This document shows positions 24,640 through 32,992 of a stretch of DNA of 64,000 bases, piece after piece. The DNA is from an uncultured Anaerolineae bacterium (GTDB taxonomy: Bacteria > Chloroflexota > Anaerolineae > Promineifilales > Promineifilaceae). The DNA lies in NCBI GenBank assembly GCA_905479495.1, contig CAJQMR010000020.1:1-64000 (forward strand). The letters run 5' to 3'. Positions within the stretch are counted from its first letter, which is position 1, and each line of letters begins with the position of its first letter. The position numbers and the translations under genes are program-made. The notes beneath the pieces were generated by a model. The model did no database searches and was not told the DNA's origin. It saw only the letters and a program-made list of their open reading frames with translations.

Positions 24640-25560
24640 ATGAATGCCGATTCCCACATCCCGGTTCTGTTCGACGAAGTGCTCATGTTGTTGCAGCCGC
24701 AGCCAAACGGCCGTTACATCGATGGCACCGTAGGGGCAGGGGGTCACACGGCTGGCCTGCTGAAAAAATCTGCGCCCTCGGGGCGCGTTTTGGTCTTTGA
24801 CAAAGATGCAGAAGCCATTGCTTTTGCCCAGAAACAGCTAAAATCGTTTGGCGACCGGGTCACCTACGTTCATGCCAGCTACGCCGAAATGGGCAGCCTG
24901 GCTCCGGCCTACGATTTTGCACAGGTCGATGGCATCTTGCTGGACCTGGGACTTTCTTCCCGCCAGCTGGACGATGCTCAACGCGGCTTTTCCTTTATGA
25001 AGGAAGGCCCCCTGGATATGCGTTTTGATACGTCTCAGGGGGAAACGGCCGCAGACCTGATTAACAATTTAGAGGAAGCCGCCCTGGCCAACATTTTTTG
25101 GCGCTACGGTGAGGAAAAAAGCAGTCGTAAGATTGCCCGGATGATTGTGGCCGAACGGCCGTTCACCACCACTACCCAACTCGCTGCAAAGATTGCCGAA
25201 ACGGTGCGCCGTCGCAGCCGTATTCATCCTGCCACCCAGACATTCCAGGCGCTGCGCATCGCCGTGAACCGGGAATTAGAAACGGTTGAAACTGGAGTGA
25301 TGGCGGCGTTAGAATTGCTGAGGCCAAACGGCCGTTTGGCGGTGATCAGCTTCCATTCATTGGAAGATCGCTTTGTGAAGCAGACCTTTCGCCGCCTGAG
25401 CCAGGATTGCATCTGCCCGCCAGACCAGCCGGTTTGCACCTGCGGTGGCGTGGCCAAATTTCGGCTCATCACTCGCAAAGCGGTCCAGGCTTCGGCCAAA
25501 GAAATTGCCCAAAACAGCCGCAGCCGCAGCGCCCGGCTAAGGGTAATTGAAAAGAAGTAG
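24640..25560 (+). CDS. rsmH: 16S rRNA (cytosine(1402)-N4)-methyltransferase
   Basis: 306 residues. Methylates C1402 of 16S rRNA with S-adenosylmethionine. The start SHIPVLFDEVLMLLQP, the SAM loop DGTVGAGGHTAGLL, DGILLDLGLSSRQLDDAQRGFSF, and the C-terminal ISFHSLEDRFVKQ are all canonical. The zinc-like cysteine cluster CICPPDQPVCTCGG near 260 is present, as in many RsmH proteins. It starts 20 bases after mraZ and is normally placed second in dcw clusters. Confidence 0.95.
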   Translation: MNADSHIPVLFDEVLMLLQPQPNGRYIDGTVGAGGHTAGLLKKSAPSGRVLVFDKDAEAIAFAQKQLKSFGDRVTYVHASYAEMGSLAPAYDFAQVDGILLDLGLSSRQLDDAQRGFSFMKEGPLDMRFDTSQGETAADLINNLEEAALANIFWRYGEEKSSRKIARMIVAERPFTTTTQLAAKIAETVRRRSRIHPATQTFQALRIAVNRELETVETGVMAALELLRPNGRLAVISFHSLEDRFVKQTFRRLSQDCICPPDQPVCTCGGVAKFRLITRKAVQASAKEIAQNSRSRSARLRVIEKK

Positions 25561-25564
25561 GCAA

Positions 25565-25643
25565 GTGGCTAGCGGCTAGTTGTTAGTAGATAGCGGTGAA
25601 GACGAAACAAATCAGCCACTAGCAACCAGCCACTAACAACTAA
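25565..25643. repeat. intergenic word repeat (AGTGGCTAG class), inverted
   Basis: The rsmH-ftsL spacer is made of AGTGGCTAG, CGGCTAG and TTGTTAG words in the left arm, answered in the right arm by CAGCCACTAG and ACTAACAACT. AGTTGTTAGT and ACTAACAACT pair exactly. The ftsL ATG follows within 5 bases, with no ribosome-binding site. Confidence 0.7.
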
Positions 25644-25647
25644 AACT

Positions 25648-26121
25648 ATGATGGCACGGCAAACCAGAGAACAGCTTAAGCGACTCAACGCCCTCACCGA
25701 AGCACAAGCGGCTTTAGGCTGGGGCGTCATTTTGGTATTGGCTGCCCTGCTAGGCACCATTTATGTCAGCCAGGCCAGCCGCATTGCTTCCGTGGGCCGC
25801 CGGGTGCAGATTTTGCAGAACGAGCTTACTGAGCTAAAACGACAAAACAACGATTTAGAACGAGACATTGCCGCCGCGCAGGCGATAGACAGGCTGCAAG
25901 CGGAGGCAACCCGACTAGGGTTTGTAGAAGCAGACCCGACAGACATTGAGTACATTATTGTGCCGGACTATCCGGCAGAGTTAGAAGAAACCGATCCGCT
26001 GGAGATACCTCCCACAGTAACGGCCGTTCCGCCACCGGTCGAAACTGTACGAGAAGCGCTTTGGCTCTATTTGAGCGATCGGTTCAGCGACTTTATAAGA
26101 GGCGAAGCTCGTGAACAATAG
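25648..26121 (+). CDS. ftsL: FtsL-like cell division protein
   Basis: 157 residues. Cytoplasmic tail, one membrane helix at about 23-43 (WGVILVLAALLGTIYV), then a coiled coil of about 40 residues (RVQILQNELTELKRQNNDLERD) of the FtsL/DivIC type, which bridges FtsQ/DivIB with FtsW and FtsI. A longer C-terminal tail with acidic and Pro-rich sequence and a final amphipathic stretch is unusual. It starts with two consecutive ATG codons just after the word repeat and overlaps ftsI by 11 bases. Assignment rests on position and topology. Confidence 0.8.
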   Translation: MMARQTREQLKRLNALTEAQAALGWGVILVLAALLGTIYVSQASRIASVGRRVQILQNELTELKRQNNDLERDIAAAQAIDRLQAEATRLGFVEADPTDIEYIIVPDYPAELEETDPLEIPPTVTAVPPPVETVREALWLYLSDRFSDFIRGEAREQ

Positions 26122-27805
26122 CCAAAAAAGACGCATGTGGATCATCGTTGGCGTCCTGATTTTTGCCGCCCTCATCATTGTGGGGCGGCTTGTGGCGTTT
26201 CAAGTAGTGCAAGGGCCAGAATGGGCTGAGCGCGCCGGGGACGAAATTCTCGTCGTGGCTAAACCAGATCGTGGCGCAATTTATGATCGCAACGGCGCGG
26301 TGCTGGCCGCCAACACGGCCGATTACCAGATTGGCGTCTCCCCTCGACTGGTGACTGAATCCGAAGAGATGGCTACCGCCCTAGCCCCCATCTTACAGCA
26401 ATCCCGTTACGAAATTTTGGGCGTCCTGCAATCAGATCAATCCTTCGCCCTGCTATCCGGGCGTGTGTCGGCTGAAGTGGCCGATTTAGTGCGCGCCCTG
26501 CCCTACGATGGGCTGCAAATCGATCCCTTGCCCCGGCGCTTTTACCCACAGGGAAACATGCTGTGCCACACGTTAGGCTATGTCGATTTTGACGGCAACG
26601 GCGGCAGCGGCGTGGAAGGGTACTACCAACGCGAACTGGCCGGAGAAGCTGCCAGTGCCGTGATCAATATTTCCCCGCTCACTTCACAACAAAGCGTTAT
26701 TGCCCACGAAGGGGCTGATCTGGTCCTCACCATTGACCGCTCACTGCAACACACGGTTGAAACGCATTTGCAAAATGCGCTTAAAGAGTACCAAGCGGTC
26801 AGCGGCAGCATCATTGTGATGGACCCACACACTGGCGCAATTTTGGCAATGGCCAGCGCTCCCTGTTACTCACCCGCCGAATTTTACAATACGGACCCCA
26901 AATTGTTGCTGAATCCAGCCGTGAGCCAGCAGCATGAACCAGGCTCCGTGATGAAGCTGGTGACAATGGCCGCTGCCCTGGATTCCGGCGTGGTAACGCC
27001 GCAGTCAACTTATTACGACGCAGGCGTACTCGAAGTTGGTGGGCATAAAACCTATAACTGGGACCGCAGTGCACCGGGCACCACAGATATGACCACCTTG
27101 CTGGCCCGCTCTCTCAATGTGGGCGCGGCGACGCTGGCCACCATGATGGGACCAGATGTTTATTACGATTATTTGCAAAAGTTTGGCTTTGGCCGCCCCA
27201 CCGGGGTGGATTTAATGTCAGAAGCAGCAGGGACGATGCCGCTGCCGGGCGATGCGTTTTGGACTGAATCGTTTGTTGCTACCAATGCCTATGGGCAGGG
27301 GATTGCCGTGACGCCCTTGCAGATGATTACGGCCGTTTCCGCCCTGGCGAACAATGGCACCATGATGCAACCCTACATTGTGCAGGAAATTCGCGGTGAA
27401 AACGGCACCTTTGTGCACGAACCCACGGTGCTGGGTCGCCCCATCAGCCCAGAAATTGCCGCACAGGTAACAGCCATGGCCACAACGGCCGTCACTCGTG
27501 AAACTTTAGCTGCCCAGATTGAAGGGTATACCGTCGCTGGCAAAACAGGCACAGCTCAAATCGCCGAAAATGGTATCTATTTGCCTGATGATGTCATCGG
27601 TTCTTTCATTGGCTGGCTGCCTGCGGACAATCCCGAATTAATTGTTTATGTAAAGCTGGATCGGCCACAAACAGCCCCTTGGGGATCACAAACGGCCGCT
27701 CCCGCCTTTGCTGATTTAGCAGATGAACTGGTCGTTATGCTCGACGTACCGCCAGACACGGTCCGCCTGCGGGCCGACGTGATGGCAGCGAGACAGGACC
27801 AGTAA
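26111..27805 (+). CDS. ftsI: class B penicillin-binding protein (FtsI-like transpeptidase)
   Basis: 564 residues, starting at a GTG that overlaps the ftsL stop. One N-terminal membrane helix (about 8-30), the dimerisation/pedestal domain (DRNGAVLAANTADYQIG...GYVDFDGNGGSGVEGYY), then the transpeptidase domain. It has serine about 279 in EPGSVMKL (SxxK), SLN near 333 and KTGT near 478. It crosslinks septal peptidoglycan from D-Ala-D-Ala precursors and pairs with FtsW. No PASTA repeats follow the catalytic domain. The next gene in the usual order, murE, is missing. Confidence 0.93.
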   Translation: MNNSQKRRMWIIVGVLIFAALIIVGRLVAFQVVQGPEWAERAGDEILVVAKPDRGAIYDRNGAVLAANTADYQIGVSPRLVTESEEMATALAPILQQSRYEILGVLQSDQSFALLSGRVSAEVADLVRALPYDGLQIDPLPRRFYPQGNMLCHTLGYVDFDGNGGSGVEGYYQRELAGEAASAVINISPLTSQQSVIAHEGADLVLTIDRSLQHTVETHLQNALKEYQAVSGSIIVMDPHTGAILAMASAPCYSPAEFYNTDPKLLLNPAVSQQHEPGSVMKLVTMAAALDSGVVTPQSTYYDAGVLEVGGHKTYNWDRSAPGTTDMTTLLARSLNVGAATLATMMGPDVYYDYLQKFGFGRPTGVDLMSEAAGTMPLPGDAFWTESFVATNAYGQGIAVTPLQMITAVSALANNGTMMQPYIVQEIRGENGTFVHEPTVLGRPISPEIAAQVTAMATTAVTRETLAAQIEGYTVAGKTGTAQIAENGIYLPDDVIGSFIGWLPADNPELIVYVKLDRPQTAPWGSQTAAPAFADLADELVVMLDVPPDTVRLRADVMAARQDQ

Positions 27806-27858
27806 TCAGTGAACCGTAATCGGTAATCAGTAAACCGATTACCGAATACCGATAACCG
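27806..27858. repeat. intergenic word repeat (CGGTAATC class), inverted
   Basis: The ftsI-murF spacer contains CGGTAATC (left) and GATTACCG (right) around an 8-base loop, with further ACCGTAATCGG and ATACCGATAACCG copies. It runs up to the murF ATG without a ribosome-binding site. Same class as 40690-40758. Confidence 0.7.
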
Positions 27859-27860
27859 AA

Positions 27861-29276
27861 ATGTTAACACTGGGACACTTCTTAGAAACATTATCCACTT
27901 ACAAAACAACTGGCAGCGAGCCAGTTGTTTCGCGGGTGGTGATGGACAGCCGTGAAGTGGAATCGAACAGCCTGTTTGTTGCTTACAAAGGAGCCAAAGT
28001 AGACGGGCACGATTTCGTTACGGCAGCTTTTACCCAGGGAGCGATTGCGGCGCTGGTAGAACGGCCGATTTCGGATGAGTTCGCAACGATTGATTTGCGC
28101 ACTGCCGAGCCGCCTGCTGTGCCCTTCAGCGCGTCCACGCCTGTTTGTCTGGTGGTTGAAGATACCATAGCCGCCTTGCAGACGTCCGCCAAGGCGTGGC
28201 GCGCACGCTTCCCTGTGGAAGTGATTGGCATTACTGGCAGCGTCGGCAAAACGTCTACCAAAGAATTGACCCACGCCGTGCTGGCCAGCCGGTACCGTAC
28301 CTTTAAATCACCCGGCAACCGCAACAGCATCCTGGGACTACCCCTGGCGCTGTTTGATTTGCAAGAAAGTGATGAAAAAGCCGTATTAGAAATGGCCATG
28401 TACACCACAGGTGAAATTGCTGCCCTGTGTGACATGACTAGCCCAAAAGTGGGTGTTGTGACTCTCGTCGGTGCAGTTCATCTAGAGCGCGCGGGCAGCA
28501 TGGAAAACATCGTTAAAGCCAAGCAAGAATTGGTAGAAGCGCTGCCTGCCGATGGGATCGCTATTTTAAACAAGGATGACGCTCGCGTAATGAGCATGGC
28601 TGACCATACCCAGGCGCGCATTTTCACCTACGGTCTAAACAACACAGCTGATCTTTGGGCCGACAATATTCGCTCAATGGGTTTGGAAGGCGTGCGCTTC
28701 ACGCTGCACTATAAAAATGAAACGATGATCGTTCAGGTACCGCTCTTAGGCCGCCACAGCGTACATACTTCGCTGCGGGCTGCGGCTGTGGGCCTGGTGG
28801 AAGGGCTTACCTGGGATGAGATTTTGCATGGGCTGCGCAACACGCCCGTGCAGCTCCGCCTCGTCACGGTGCCTGGCCCTAAAAATTCGCTCATCATCGA
28901 CGACACCTACAACGCCAGCCCAGATTCTGTCTTAGCTGCGCTAAACTTGATGGATGATTTAGACGGCCGTTCCGTAGCCGTATTGGGAGATATGTTGGAA
29001 TTAGGTTATCTGGAAGAAGCCGGCCACCGGCAAGTAGGTCGCCGCGCCGCTGAAGTGGCTGCGCTGCTCGTCACGGTGGGGCAGCGCGCCCGCTGGATTG
29101 GCGAGGAAGCCATTGCCTGCGGTCTGCCTAAGGATAACGTGGTGATGGTGGATGATGCGGGTACGGCCGTATCAACTTTAGAAGAACTGATTGAAGAAAA
29201 TGACACGGTCCTTGTCAAAGGATCGCTGGGAATGCGTATGGATCAAATCATTACAGCCATAGGACGGTACGACTAA
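27861..29276 (+). CDS. murF: UDP-N-acetylmuramoyl-tripeptide--D-alanyl-D-alanine ligase
   Basis: 471 residues. Adds D-Ala-D-Ala to the UDP-MurNAc-tripeptide. The ATP loop ITGSVGKTSTKE, the central AVLEMAMYTTGEIA and the MurF-specific IDDTYNASPDSVLAAL are present; no MurE-type DNPR motif is seen. It stands directly after ftsI without murE. Its stop overlaps the mraY start (TAATG). The N-terminal domain has SRVVMDSREVESNSLFVAYKG, as in MurE/MurF uridine-binding domains. Confidence 0.93.
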   Translation: MLTLGHFLETLSTYKTTGSEPVVSRVVMDSREVESNSLFVAYKGAKVDGHDFVTAAFTQGAIAALVERPISDEFATIDLRTAEPPAVPFSASTPVCLVVEDTIAALQTSAKAWRARFPVEVIGITGSVGKTSTKELTHAVLASRYRTFKSPGNRNSILGLPLALFDLQESDEKAVLEMAMYTTGEIAALCDMTSPKVGVVTLVGAVHLERAGSMENIVKAKQELVEALPADGIAILNKDDARVMSMADHTQARIFTYGLNNTADLWADNIRSMGLEGVRFTLHYKNETMIVQVPLLGRHSVHTSLRAAAVGLVEGLTWDEILHGLRNTPVQLRLVTVPGPKNSLIIDDTYNASPDSVLAALNLMDDLDGRSVAVLGDMLELGYLEEAGHRQVGRRAAEVAALLVTVGQRARWIGEEAIACGLPKDNVVMVDDAGTAVSTLEELIEENDTVLVKGSLGMRMDQIITAIGRYD

Positions 29277-30268
29277 TGGCCTTTGCCCTTACCGTCGGTG
29301 GCATTACGTTTTTAATGGCTGTCATTTGGGGTAGCCCGCTGGTGGAACTGATGCGCCGCTTCAAACTAGGGGCGCAAATTCGCATTGATGGCCCCGAAAC
29401 CCACATGACCAAAATGGGCACGCCCACCATGGGCGGCATGCTCATCGTGGGCTGGGTGGTGATCATCAGTATTTTGGTCAACATTGTGCAGCTCGTTCAG
29501 GCTACAGAAATTGCCGAAAGTGTTGTTATCCCGCTGGGTGTGATGGTTGCCTACGCAATTTTGGGCGGCATTGATGATTACCTGGGATTGCATCCCCGCC
29601 CGCATGGCGAAAAAGGAATACGGGCACGGGTGAAAATCTGGTTTCAGCTGGGAATTGCGCTGGTGGCAACGGCCGTTCTTTATTGGGTAGTCAACGATGG
29701 ACACGGCTGGGTAGCCATCCCCACTGTTGAGCCGCTGTTGGATATTGGCATCCTGTACATCCCTATGGCCATCATCATCATCACCGGCACCGCCAACGCT
29801 GTTAACATCACTGATGGGCTGGATGGGCTAGCAGGCATTATCGCCGCCACCGCTTTTGCCGCCTACGGCATTATCGCTCTGCTGCGCGATCAGCAATTTT
29901 TAGTCGTCTTCTGCTTTATCACCGTGGGCGCATGTTTCGCCTTTTTGTGGTTCAATGCCCATCCGGCCCAAATGTTTATGGGCGACGTGGGCGCGCAGGC
30001 TTTGGGTGGTGCCCTGGGCGTGGTGGCCTTGATGTCCAACCAATGGCTCATTTTGCCAATCATTGCCATTGTGCCAGTAGCCACGTTGTTATCCAGCACC
30101 CTTCAGGTGCTTTATTTCAAGCTCACCGGCGGCAAGCGCTTATTCAAGATGGCTCCGCTGCACCATCATTTTGAAGTCATTGGCTGGAGCGAAACGCAGA
30201 TTGTGCAGCGCTGGTGGCTTATCGGCATACTCAGCGCCATGATTGGCATTGCCCTGGCGCAGGTTTAG
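29276..30268 (+). CDS. mraY: phospho-N-acetylmuramoyl-pentapeptide transferase
   Basis: 330 residues, about 10 membrane helices. Transfers phospho-MurNAc-pentapeptide to undecaprenyl phosphate, making lipid I. Motifs in order: HMTKMGTPTMGG, GGIDDYLGL, NAVNITDGLDGLA, FLWFNAHPAQMFMGDVGA, and the C-terminal MAPLHHHFE. Its ATG overlaps the murF stop. Confidence 0.95.
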   Translation: MAFALTVGGITFLMAVIWGSPLVELMRRFKLGAQIRIDGPETHMTKMGTPTMGGMLIVGWVVIISILVNIVQLVQATEIAESVVIPLGVMVAYAILGGIDDYLGLHPRPHGEKGIRARVKIWFQLGIALVATAVLYWVVNDGHGWVAIPTVEPLLDIGILYIPMAIIIITGTANAVNITDGLDGLAGIIAATAFAAYGIIALLRDQQFLVVFCFITVGACFAFLWFNAHPAQMFMGDVGAQALGGALGVVALMSNQWLILPIIAIVPVATLLSSTLQVLYFKLTGGKRLFKMAPLHHHFEVIGWSETQIVQRWWLIGILSAMIGIALAQV

Positions 30269-30322
30269 AGATTAGAGATTGGAGACTAGAGATTAATCTC
30301 CAATCTCCAGTCTCCAATCTCT
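30267..30322. repeat. inverted heptamer array (GGAGATT class) between mraY and murD
   Basis: The left arm (30267-30294) is four 7-base units of the type AGAGATT/GGAGACT. The right arm (30295-30322) is its reverse complement with only four changes, with no loop between them. The arm includes the last bases of the mraY stop codon, and the murD ATG begins 5 bases after it, without a ribosome-binding site. The stem would be one of the strongest in the transcript. Confidence 0.85.
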
Positions 30323-30327
30323 GAAAA

Positions 30328-31677
30328 ATGGACGAACTGGCAGGCAAACGACTACTCATTCTGGGGCTGGCGCGACAAGGCAAGGCACTGGCCCGATTTG
30401 CCACCAAAGTGGGCGCAATCGTTACCATCACAGATTTGCGCCCGCCGGAAAAATTACAGGATATTTTGGACGAGTTGCGCGATCTGGATATCCGGTATGT
30501 GTTAGGAGAACATCCTATGGAACTAATTGACGAGGCAGACATTCTAGCTGTGAGCGGTGGCGTTCCGCTGGAAGCGCCAATGGTGCAGGCAGCCCAGGCC
30601 AAAGGCATTCCGCTTACCAATGATTCTTTGGAATTCAGCAAGCGGGCGCCAACGGCCGTAATCGGCATCACCGGTTCAGCGGGCAAAACAACGACAACGG
30701 CCCTGACCGGCGTCATGAGCCAGGTTGCCGGACGGCGCACCTGGGTGGGTGGCAATATTGGCCAGCCACTGATCGCCGATTTGCACAAAATGCAGCCAGA
30801 CGACGTGGTCGTGCAGGAGCTGTCCAGCTTCCAGCTAGAAATTTGGGACCGCAGCCCGCACATTGCCACGGTACTCAACATCACGCCCAACCATCTGGAT
30901 CGGCACAAGACGATGAAAGCGTACACCAACGCCAAAGCCAACATCCTGCGCCACCAAACGGCCGATGACATTTCCGTTTTGTGCGCCGATGACCCCGGTT
31001 CGCTGGCGTTGAGCGCCATTGTACGCGGCAAGCTGCGGCTGTTTAGCCTGGCCAATGAGGTAACTGAAGGCGCATTGGTGAAAGACGGCCGTATCCTCAT
31101 TCGTAACGGCGTCGAGAAAACTGTCTGTGCGGTTGAAGATGTGCAGCTGCGTGGTCGCCACAATTTGCTCAACGTCCTGGCCGCCACCACCCTGGCCGAC
31201 TCGGCTGGCATTCCCACCGAGGCCATTGCTCAGGCGATTCGCACCTTTACCGGCGTAGAGCACCGGCTGGAACTGGTACGCACCCGGCGCGGCGTGCAGT
31301 GGATCAACGATTCGATTGCCACTGCCCCAGAACGGGCCCTGGCCGCTCTGAACGCCTTCAGCGAACCGATCATTTTGCTGGCCGGTGGGCGCGATAAAGC
31401 GATGCAGTGGGATGCCTGGGCTGAGACGGTGACGCAGCGGGTGAAGTCGGTCATCTTGTTTGGTGATCTGGCCGATATGCTGGCAGAAAAGCTGGCCGAT
31501 CGAGCACACCCTGACTTTAAGCAAGTAAATTCAGTGGCAGACGCCGTCGCCTTGGCCGCCGGAACGGCCGTTTCTGGCGATATTGTTCTGCTTTCGCCCG
31601 GCGGCACCAGCTACGACGCCTTTCAGGATTTTGCAGAGCGTGGCGAATTGTTTAGGCAGTTAGTTAGCGAATTGTAA
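30328..31677 (+). CDS. murD: UDP-N-acetylmuramoylalanine--D-glutamate ligase
   Basis: 449 residues. Adds D-glutamate to UDP-MurNAc-L-Ala. ATP loop IGITGSAGKTTTTAL near residue 115, then VVQELSSFQLE, LNITPNHLDRH, NDSIATAPERALAAL and LLAGGRDKA, all in MurD order, with the C-terminal VLLSPGGTSYDAFQDFAERG. The start lies directly after the heptamer hairpin. Confidence 0.95.
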   Translation: MDELAGKRLLILGLARQGKALARFATKVGAIVTITDLRPPEKLQDILDELRDLDIRYVLGEHPMELIDEADILAVSGGVPLEAPMVQAAQAKGIPLTNDSLEFSKRAPTAVIGITGSAGKTTTTALTGVMSQVAGRRTWVGGNIGQPLIADLHKMQPDDVVVQELSSFQLEIWDRSPHIATVLNITPNHLDRHKTMKAYTNAKANILRHQTADDISVLCADDPGSLALSAIVRGKLRLFSLANEVTEGALVKDGRILIRNGVEKTVCAVEDVQLRGRHNLLNVLAATTLADSAGIPTEAIAQAIRTFTGVEHRLELVRTRRGVQWINDSIATAPERALAALNAFSEPIILLAGGRDKAMQWDAWAETVTQRVKSVILFGDLADMLAEKLADRAHPDFKQVNSVADAVALAAGTAVSGDIVLLSPGGTSYDAFQDFAERGELFRQLVSEL

Positions 31678-31684
31678 GTGAAAA

Positions 31685-31744
31685 GTAATTGAGTAATTGG
31701 GTAACTGGGTAATTAATTACTCAATTACTTAATTACCCAATTAC
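31685..31744. repeat. inverted word array (GTAATTGG class) between murD and ftsW
   Basis: A 30-base left arm of units like GTAATTGA/GTAATTGG/GTAACTGG and a 30-base right arm that is its reverse complement at 25 of 30 positions, with no loop. ftsW follows after AGGATTTATTT, which does supply a ribosome-binding site here. Confidence 0.85.
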
Positions 31745-31763
31745 AAATCCGCAGGATTTATTT

Positions 31764-32990
31764 ATGACAACAGTAAACATCGTCCGTAAAAAAAGCAATC
31801 GCGTCAATCCGGTTTTACGCTTCCGGTTTGATTACTGGCTGCTGCTGGCCATCGCCGGGCTGCTGGTGCTGGGCATGCTCATGGTATACAGCACCACCTT
31901 TGACTATGGCCTGCGTTTTCAGGACGACGCCACCTACTATTTCCGGCGGCAATTTTTAGCCTTGGGCCTGGGCCTTTTGGCAATGGTGGGCGTGATGCAG
32001 TTTGATTATCACATTTTACGCCGCTTTTCCGTGCCATTTTTGGGTCTAACACTGCTGGGTCTCCTGTTTGTCCTCTTTTTTAGCTCCGTCTCTGACCTGG
32101 GCGCTCAACGCGGTCTGTACAACGATTCTTACCAGCCCTCAGAAATTGCCAAGCTGGCCATGATCGTTTACATCGCCCATTGGCTGTCCAGCAAAGGTGA
32201 CCGCATCAAGCTGCTTACGTACGGACTGCTACCCTTTTCCGTGATCGTCGGGGTGGTATGCGCGTTGATTGTGCGTCAGCCAGACCTGAGTACGGCCGGG
32301 CTGATTGCCCTGGTTAGCTTCACCCTCTTTTTTGTGGCCGGGGCTGATTGGCGGCAGTTTGCTGTAGCCGGACTGCTGGGCGGTTCCGTCTTCCTGATTT
32401 TAATTAACACGCTGCCCCATGCCCAGGCGCGTGTAAGCGCCTACACCCAGGCACTGTCTGACCCTAACCAGGCCAGTTGGCATGTACAACAATCATTGAT
32501 TGCCCTGGGGCGCGGCGGCATTTTTGGCGTGGGGCTAGGTGAAAGCACGCAGAAATTCGGTCCCTTGCCATTTGCCCACACGGATGGCGTGTTTGCCATT
32601 TTGGGCGAGGAATTGGGCCTGGCGGGCACGCTGCTGGTGATTGGCTTGCTGGGAATGCTGGTATGGCGTGGGCTGCGCACAGCCACACGTGCCAGAGACG
32701 GTTTTGGCTTTTTGCTGGCGTTGGGCGTTACTTGCTGGATTGTGTACCAGGCGTTTATCAATATTGCCGTGATTACGGCCGTTATTCCCTTTACTGGTAT
32801 CCCCCTGCCCTTCATGAGCTATGGGGGCACTTCGCTGGCCATCACCATGGTAGGAGCCGGTATTTTGCTCAACGTTTCGCGGGATTCGGCATTGCAAAAA
32901 CGGCCGCAAACCAGCGATGTGGCCGAGCGACGACAAACAAGAAGCACATCCCGACGGAGCAAACGGCCGTCGGTCACAGACAGGTTCTAA
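31764..32990 (+). CDS. ftsW: peptidoglycan glycosyltransferase FtsW (SEDS family)
   Basis: 408 residues, ten membrane helices. Polymerises lipid II at the septum with the class B PBP. SEDS motifs: YQPSEIAKLAMIVYIAHWLS, VRQPDLSTAG, the large loop with ALGRGGIFGVGLGES and HTDGVFAILGEELGL, and the end IPLPFMSYGGTS. A basic C-terminal tail (RQTRSTSRRSKRP) is cytoplasmic. AGGA lies 8 bases before the ATG. Confidence 0.95.
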   Translation: MTTVNIVRKKSNRVNPVLRFRFDYWLLLAIAGLLVLGMLMVYSTTFDYGLRFQDDATYYFRRQFLALGLGLLAMVGVMQFDYHILRRFSVPFLGLTLLGLLFVLFFSSVSDLGAQRGLYNDSYQPSEIAKLAMIVYIAHWLSSKGDRIKLLTYGLLPFSVIVGVVCALIVRQPDLSTAGLIALVSFTLFFVAGADWRQFAVAGLLGGSVFLILINTLPHAQARVSAYTQALSDPNQASWHVQQSLIALGRGGIFGVGLGESTQKFGPLPFAHTDGVFAILGEELGLAGTLLVIGLLGMLVWRGLRTATRARDGFGFLLALGVTCWIVYQAFINIAVITAVIPFTGIPLPFMSYGGTSLAITMVGAGILLNVSRDSALQKRPQTSDVAERRQTRSTSRRSKRPSVTDRF

Positions 32991-32992
32991 AC

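Noticed and set aside
27861..29276. Reading of murF as murE or a MurE-MurF hybrid
   Set aside because: TYNASPDS and length fit MurF; no DNPR-type motif is present.
30267..31744. CRISPR-like array in the dcw spacers
   Set aside because: The units are 7-8 bases, adjacent, degenerate and mirrored; there are no spacers between them and no cas genes.
32663..32992. Open frame extending murG upstream by 110 codons
   Set aside because: It overlaps ftsW in another frame; the MurG family start MRVLICAGGTGG lies at 32993.
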